DNA of 8,411 nucleotides, from assembly GCA_001602885.1 (NCBI GenBank), contig LUZH01000059.1:1-8411 (forward strand). The letters are read 5' to 3'. Shown one piece after another: positions 5,450 to 8,411 of this stretch. Numbering within the stretch: the first letter of the stretch is position 1; every line of letters begins with the position of its first letter. The notes below the pieces were generated by a model. The model was not told the DNA's origin. It saw only the letters and a program-made list of their open reading frames with translations, and did not search any database. This DNA comes from Bacteroidales bacterium Bact_16 (GTDB taxonomy: Bacteria > Bacteroidota > Bacteroidia > Bacteroidales > UBA932). The translations under genes were made by a program, and so were the position numbers.

Positions 5450-5483
5450 GGCACTACTGTGGGGGAAAACACCCACAGTAGCC
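5450..5483 (-). terminator. Duplicate hairpin preceding the his terminator
   Basis: This is a near-identical copy of the terminator hairpin (5408-5441), differing only by one base in the loop (GGGGGAAAACA against GGGGGAGAACA). It lies 42 bp upstream of it in the minus-strand transcript. It lacks the long U-tract (only TATTT follows), so alone it should terminate weakly. It may protect the 3' end or act as a first pause. Confidence 0.6.
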
Positions 5484-5513
5484 GAGGGGAGAGGTGGCGG
5501 GGACCCGGGGGAA

Positions 5514-6113
5514 TCAGCGGTGGCGGAGGGCGAGTTCGCGCTCGAGGTCGGAGAGGGAGACGCCCTGCTGTTCGAGGAGGACGAGGAGGTGGTAGATGAG
5601 GTCGGAGGCTTCGTAGACGAAGCGGTCGCGGTTGCCGTCGACGGCCTCGATGACGGCCTCGACGGCTTCTTCGCCGACCTTCTTGCCGATGATCTTCGGT
5701 CCTTTGATGAAGAGCTTGGTGGTGTAGGAGCCCTCGGGCATCTTGGCATGGCGGTCGCGGACGACGGCGGCGAGGGTGCGGATGAAGCCCTCGTCCTCCG
5801 GCGTGTCGAAGCAGGAGGTGGTGCCGCGGTGGCAGGTGGGGCCGTCGGGGCGGGCCTTGATGAGGAGGGTGTCGTTGTCGCAGTCGGGGAACATTTCCAC
5901 GATGTGGAGGAAGTTGCCGCTGGTCTCGCCCTTGGTCCAGAGCGCCTGGCGGCTGCGCGACCAGAAGGTCACGCGGCCTTCGGCGGCGCTCTTGTCGAAC
6001 GCCTCTTCGTTCATGTAGCCCAGCATCAGGACCTTGAGGGTGGTGGCGTCCTGGATGATGACCGGGAGGAGGCCGTCGCCGGTCTTATCTAATTTGAAAT
6101 CGCTGAATTTCAT
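5514..6113 (-). CDS. hisIE: Bifunctional phosphoribosyl-AMP cyclohydrolase / phosphoribosyl-ATP pyrophosphatase
   Basis: The 199-residue cytoplasmic protein performs steps 2 and 3 of histidine synthesis: hydrolysis of phosphoribosyl-ATP to phosphoribosyl-AMP (HisE part) and opening of the adenine ring (HisI part). HisI covers about 1-105, with GYMNEEAF (32-39), FWSRSRQALWTKGETSGN (50-67), the metal-binding DCDND (77-81) and the zinc ligands CH (94-95) and C101 in GPTCHRGTTSCF. HisE covers about 108-199, with KKVGEEAVEAVIEA (144-157) and EASDLIYHLLVLL (168-180), the acidic Mg-binding helices of the MazG-like fold. Both halves look complete and the length is normal for the fusion. The ATG overlaps the hisF TGA as ATGA. 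It is the last gene of the operon, followed by the terminator at 5400-5441. Confidence 0.97.
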   Translation of the reverse strand: MKFSDFKLDKTGDGLLPVIIQDATTLKVLMLGYMNEEAFDKSAAEGRVTFWSRSRQALWTKGETSGNFLHIVEMFPDCDNDTLLIKARPDGPTCHRGTTSCFDTPEDEGFIRTLAAVVRDRHAKMPEGSYTTKLFIKGPKIIGKKVGEEAVEAVIEAVDGNRDRFVYEASDLIYHLLVLLEQQGVSLSDLERELALRHR

Positions 6114-6865
6114 ATTCTTACATTGACGTTTGCGGCGCGGAGCGCCTGTTTGAGGGCGGGGATGGGGATCTGTCCGTAGTGGAAGATGCTGGCGGCCAGG
6201 GCGGCGTCGGCGCGGCCTTCGGTGAGCACGCGGCGGATGTCTTCGATGCTGCCGGCGCCGCCCGAGGCGATGACCGGGATGGTCAGCTCCTCGGAGAGGC
6301 GGGCGTAGGCGGCGTCGGCGTAGCCCGCGCAGGTGCCGTCGTGGTCCATGGAGGTGAAGAGGATCTCGCCGGCGCCGCGCTCCTGCGCTTCCTTCGCCCA
6401 GGCGAAGAGCTCGCGGTCGGTCGGCCGGCTCCCGCCGTGGGTGGTGCAGGTCCAGCGGCCGTCGATCTGCCGGGCGTCGATGGCCACCACGACGAACTGG
6501 CTGCCGTATTTGCCGGCGATCCGGCTGATGAGCGTCGGGTCCGCGATGGCGGCGCTGTTGACCGAAATCTTGTCTGCGCCGGCGTCGAGCAGGCGCGCGG
6601 CGTCGTCGAGCGTGCTGATGCCGCCGCCGACCGTGAACGGGATGTCGATGCCGAGCGCGATGCGCTCCACGAGCGCCGCGAACGTGTGCCGGCCTTCGCG
6701 GCTGGCGCTGATGTCGAGGTAGACCAGCTCGTCGGCGCCGTCGCGGGCGTACTGTACGCCCATCGCGACGGCGTCCCCGACTTCGCGGAGCCCCTCGAAG
6801 TTGATGCCCTTGACGACCTGCCCGTCCTTTACATCGAGGCAGGGGATGATGCGCTTTGCGACCAT
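6110..6865 (-). CDS. hisF: Imidazole glycerol phosphate synthase, cyclase subunit HisF
   Basis: This 251-residue TIM barrel is the cyclase half of the HisF-HisH enzyme. It uses ammonia from HisH to turn PRFAR into imidazole glycerol phosphate and AICAR. Both catalytic aspartates are in place: D11 in IIPCLDVKDG and D130 in VVAIDARQ. The phosphate loops are also intact: VGGGIST (79-85), KISVNSAA (99-106), TSMDHDGT (171-178) and IASGGAGS (199-206). ATG 6863-6865 is chosen because it gives the standard MVAKRIIPCLDV start; the frame stays open far upstream without homology. The start lies 37 nt inside hisA, and its TGA overlaps the hisIE ATG. It needs HisH for glutamine use in vivo, which matters because hisH looks damaged here. 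Confidence 0.97.
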   Translation of the reverse strand: MVAKRIIPCLDVKDGQVVKGINFEGLREVGDAVAMGVQYARDGADELVYLDISASREGRHTFAALVERIALGIDIPFTVGGGISTLDDAARLLDAGADKISVNSAAIADPTLISRIAGKYGSQFVVVAIDARQIDGRWTCTTHGGSRPTDRELFAWAKEAQERGAGEILFTSMDHDGTCAGYADAAYARLSEELTIPVIASGGAGSIEDIRRVLTEGRADAALAASIFHYGQIPIPALKQALRAANVNVRI

Positions 6866-7572
6866 GTCTTGATATCTTCCAGGGTGATGTGATTTTCGTA
6901 AATGGCTTTGCCCACGATGACCTTGCCGAGGTGCAGGGCGTCCAGCATCCGGATGTCGGCCATGCTGCTGATGCCGCCGCTGACGGTGAAGCTCAGGTCG
7001 GGGAAATCCCGCTGCAGGCGCACGTAGAGCGCCGCCGCGGGTCCCTGCAGCATGCCGTCGCGGGAGATCTCCGTGACGATGCATTCCTTCAGGCCTGCCG
7101 GCTGGAAATGGGCGATCAGCTCGTCGATCCCGACCGGGGCGGCTTCGAGCCAGCCCTTGACGGCGACGACGCCGTCGCGTACGTCGGCACCGAGGATCAT
7201 CCGCTCGCCGTAGCGGCCGAGCCAGCCGGCGAATACCTCCGGCTGCAGGGCGGCCACGCTGCCGACGATGGCGTGCGAGGCGCCCGCCGAGAAGACGGCC
7301 TCCAGGGCCGCGTCGTCCTTGATGCCGCCGCCCCATTCGAGCTCGCAGTCCACCGCCTTGGCGATCTGTTCGAGCGTCTTGAGGTTGTGGGGCGCGCCGG
7401 CGCGGGCCCCGTCCAGGTCGACGAGGTGGATGCGCTTGACGCCGCAGTCGGCATAGCTGCGGGCCAGGTCCGTAGGGTTGCCGTCATACACTTTCTTCTG
7501 GCTGTAGTCGCCGCGCGTCAGTCGCACGCAGCGTCCGTCGATGAGGTCGATGGCCGGGATGATGCTGATCAT
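6829..7572 (-). CDS. hisA: Phosphoribosylformimino-5-aminoimidazole carboxamide ribotide isomerase HisA
   Basis: This 247-residue TIM barrel carries out the Amadori rearrangement of ProFAR to PRFAR, the step before HisF/HisH. The start reads MISIIPAIDLIDGRCVRL, with catalytic D9; the second catalytic aspartate is D130 in LGADVRDG. The phosphate-binding loops EWGGGIK (79-85), IVGSVA (102-107), SGGISS (198-203) and IVGKAIYE (219-226) are present, and TEISRDGM (167-174) fits the family. ATG 7570-7572 overlaps the hisH TGA as ATGA. After the usual end of the protein (LEDIKTW, 231-237) a short serine-rich tail (SQSASSPASM) runs into hisF, giving the 37-nt overlap. That tail is not typical of the family and may be a by-product of a lost stop codon. 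Confidence 0.97.
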   Translation of the reverse strand: MISIIPAIDLIDGRCVRLTRGDYSQKKVYDGNPTDLARSYADCGVKRIHLVDLDGARAGAPHNLKTLEQIAKAVDCELEWGGGIKDDAALEAVFSAGASHAIVGSVAALQPEVFAGWLGRYGERMILGADVRDGVVAVKGWLEAAPVGIDELIAHFQPAGLKECIVTEISRDGMLQGPAAALYVRLQRDFPDLSFTVSGGISSMADIRMLDALHLGKVIVGKAIYENHITLEDIKTWSQSASSPASM

Positions 7573-8127
7573 AAGGCGAGGAAATTCTGGAGAATCGCCG
7601 CGCCGGTGGAGCCGCTCTTCTCCGGGTGAAACTGCGTACCGTAGAAATTCTCGTATTTGAGCGCCGCGCTGAAGAGGTCTTCGCCGTGGCGGCACGTCGC
7701 GATGGTATCGGGACAGAGATCCGCGCGGTAGGAGTGCACGAAGTAGACGAAGCTCCCGCCCGGGATGCCCTTGAAGAGCTTGCCGTCGAGGTTGCCCAGG
7801 GCGTTCCAGCCCATGTGGGGGACCTTGGCGTCGGGCGCTTCGCGGAAACGGCGGACGTGGGCGTCGAAGATGCCCAGGCCCTGCACCGGCCCCTCCTCGG
7901 AGTCGCGGCAGAGCAGCTGCATGCCCACGCAGATGCCGAGCACGGGGCGGCGCAGGCCGCGGATGAGCTCGCACAGGCCGCGCTCGCGCAGGTGCTCCAT
8001 CGCCTCCGCGGCGTTGCCCACGCCGGGGAGGATGACCTTGTCGGCCGCGAGGATGCGGGCGGGGTCCGCTGTGAGTTCGTATTCAGCGCCGAGGGTTGCC
8101 GGCGTCGTAGTCAATCAGGGCGATCAT
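7569..8127 (-). CDS. hisH: Imidazole glycerol phosphate synthase, glutaminase subunit HisH, N-terminal frame broken
   Basis: HisH is the class I glutamine amidotransferase that feeds ammonia to HisF. The catalytic part is complete: the oxyanion region ILPGVG, the nucleophile elbow GICVGMQLL, the HMGWN motif, and the His-x-Glu of the triad in YGTQFHPEKSG. The expected start is ATG 8125-8127, which overlaps the hisB stop as ATGA and reads MIALIDYDAGN, the classic first strand. That frame stops after three more codons (TGA at 8083-8085). The remainder (LGAEYELTADP onward) continues in another frame, open only from about 8114 with a weak TTG. HisH proteins have about ten residues between AGN and the LG motif; here a single nucleotide remains, so roughly 29 nt are missing. 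The gene is either a frameshift mutant without helix 1 or an assembly error. The TGA overlaps the hisA start. Confidence 0.9.
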
Positions 8128-8411
8128 AGCAGTCCTTTGCTGGAAGGGAGGTCATACGAGAAAACATTGCGCCGCACCGCCTGCCGCAGCGTGCGGGCGA
8201 ACGCCTTGAAGACACCCTCGGCGATGTGGTGGTTGTTCTCGCCGCGGGCCTGGACGTAGAGGTTGGCGCGCATCGCGTCGGAGAGGGACTTGAAGAAATG
8301 CTTGAACATTTCCGTGGGCACGTCGCCGACGTATTCGCGGGTGAATTCGACGTCCCAGACGAGCTCGCTGCGGCCGCCGAAGTCGAGCAGCGCGATGGCG
8401 CGCGTCTCGTC
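8124..8411 (-). CDS. hisB: Imidazoleglycerol-phosphate dehydratase HisB, C-terminal part (5' end outside window)
   Basis: The visible 95 codons are the C-terminal half of imidazoleglycerol-phosphate dehydratase, which removes water from imidazole glycerol phosphate to give imidazole acetol phosphate. The family segments are clear: ALLDFGGRSELVWD, then PTEMFKHFFKSLSDA, then GENNHHIAEGVFKAFARTL, whose HHxxE supplies Mn ligands, and the ending YDLPSSKGLL. The TGA (8124-8126) overlaps the hisH ATG by the ATGA arrangement. In Bacteroidales HisB is commonly fused to an N-terminal histidinol-phosphate phosphatase, but that part lies beyond the right edge. It is the first gene seen of the hisB-hisH-hisA-hisF-hisIE series. 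Confidence 0.96.
   Translation of the reverse strand, partial: DETRAIALLDFGGRSELVWDVEFTREYVGDVPTEMFKHFFKSLSDAMRANLYVQARGENNHHIAEGVFKAFARTLRQAVRRNVFSYDLPSSKGLL

Noticed and set aside
4594..5483. Integron attC array, retron msr/msd or oriT
   Set aside because: No integrase, reverse transcriptase, relaxase or cassette genes are in the window, and the hairpins lack the recognisable core sites of these elements.
5520..6892. Plus-strand open frames opposite hisIE and hisF
   Set aside because: Compositionally monotonous (Gly, Ala, Val, Asp, Glu) and exactly antisense to well-supported his genes; no family is recognisable.

Overview
The window looks like a chromosomal segment from a GC-rich member of the Bacteroidota, probably Bacteroidales. 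The evidence is a TTTG-N19-TAnnTTTG promoter of the Bacteroidota type, a thiamine cluster built as TPP riboswitch, TonB-dependent receptor and PnuC-type transporter (an arrangement known from Bacteroides), and his proteins that resemble Bacteroidales homologues. The genus cannot be fixed from the sequence alone.

Left part (1-3523, plus strand). The 3' end of a flavodoxin gene is followed by a terminator-like hairpin. Next come a promoter, a TPP riboswitch aptamer and an expression platform in which two mutually exclusive hairpins can be drawn. The riboswitch controls a two-gene unit: an outer-membrane TonB-dependent receptor and, 6 nt later, a PnuC-family inner-membrane transporter (PnuT type). 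Together they form a thiamine uptake route that should be shut off by TPP. The thiamine pyrophosphokinase gene that often completes this unit is not in the window.

Middle (3498-5513). A membrane-anchored TerB/J-domain co-chaperone gene (DjlA-like) runs on the minus strand and overlaps the end of the transporter gene by 26 bp. Upstream of it lies about 1.2 kb without a convincing gene. This stretch holds a C-rich, G-poor leader, a symmetric hairpin, and a mosaic repeat region. A block of about 170 bp (A) and a palindrome-rich block of about 117 bp (B) each occur twice. They are separated by a regular array of four hairpins spaced about 50 bp apart, and a pair of near-identical hairpins follows. 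The junctions carry a recurring GCTGCCCGG motif. The hairpin pair next to hisIE ends in eight U on the minus strand and is a convincing his operon terminator. The rest of the mosaic is the least explained part of the window.

Right part (5514-8411, minus strand). This is the distal part of a histidine operon, in transcription order hisB (3' part only), hisH, hisA, hisF, hisIE. Three of the four junctions are 4-nt ATGA overlaps and hisA/hisF overlap by 37 nt, so translation is tightly coupled. HisH is odd: the expected start and first eleven residues are present, but about 29 nt that should encode the first helix are missing and the frame is broken. The gene is therefore either a mutant or an assembly artefact.
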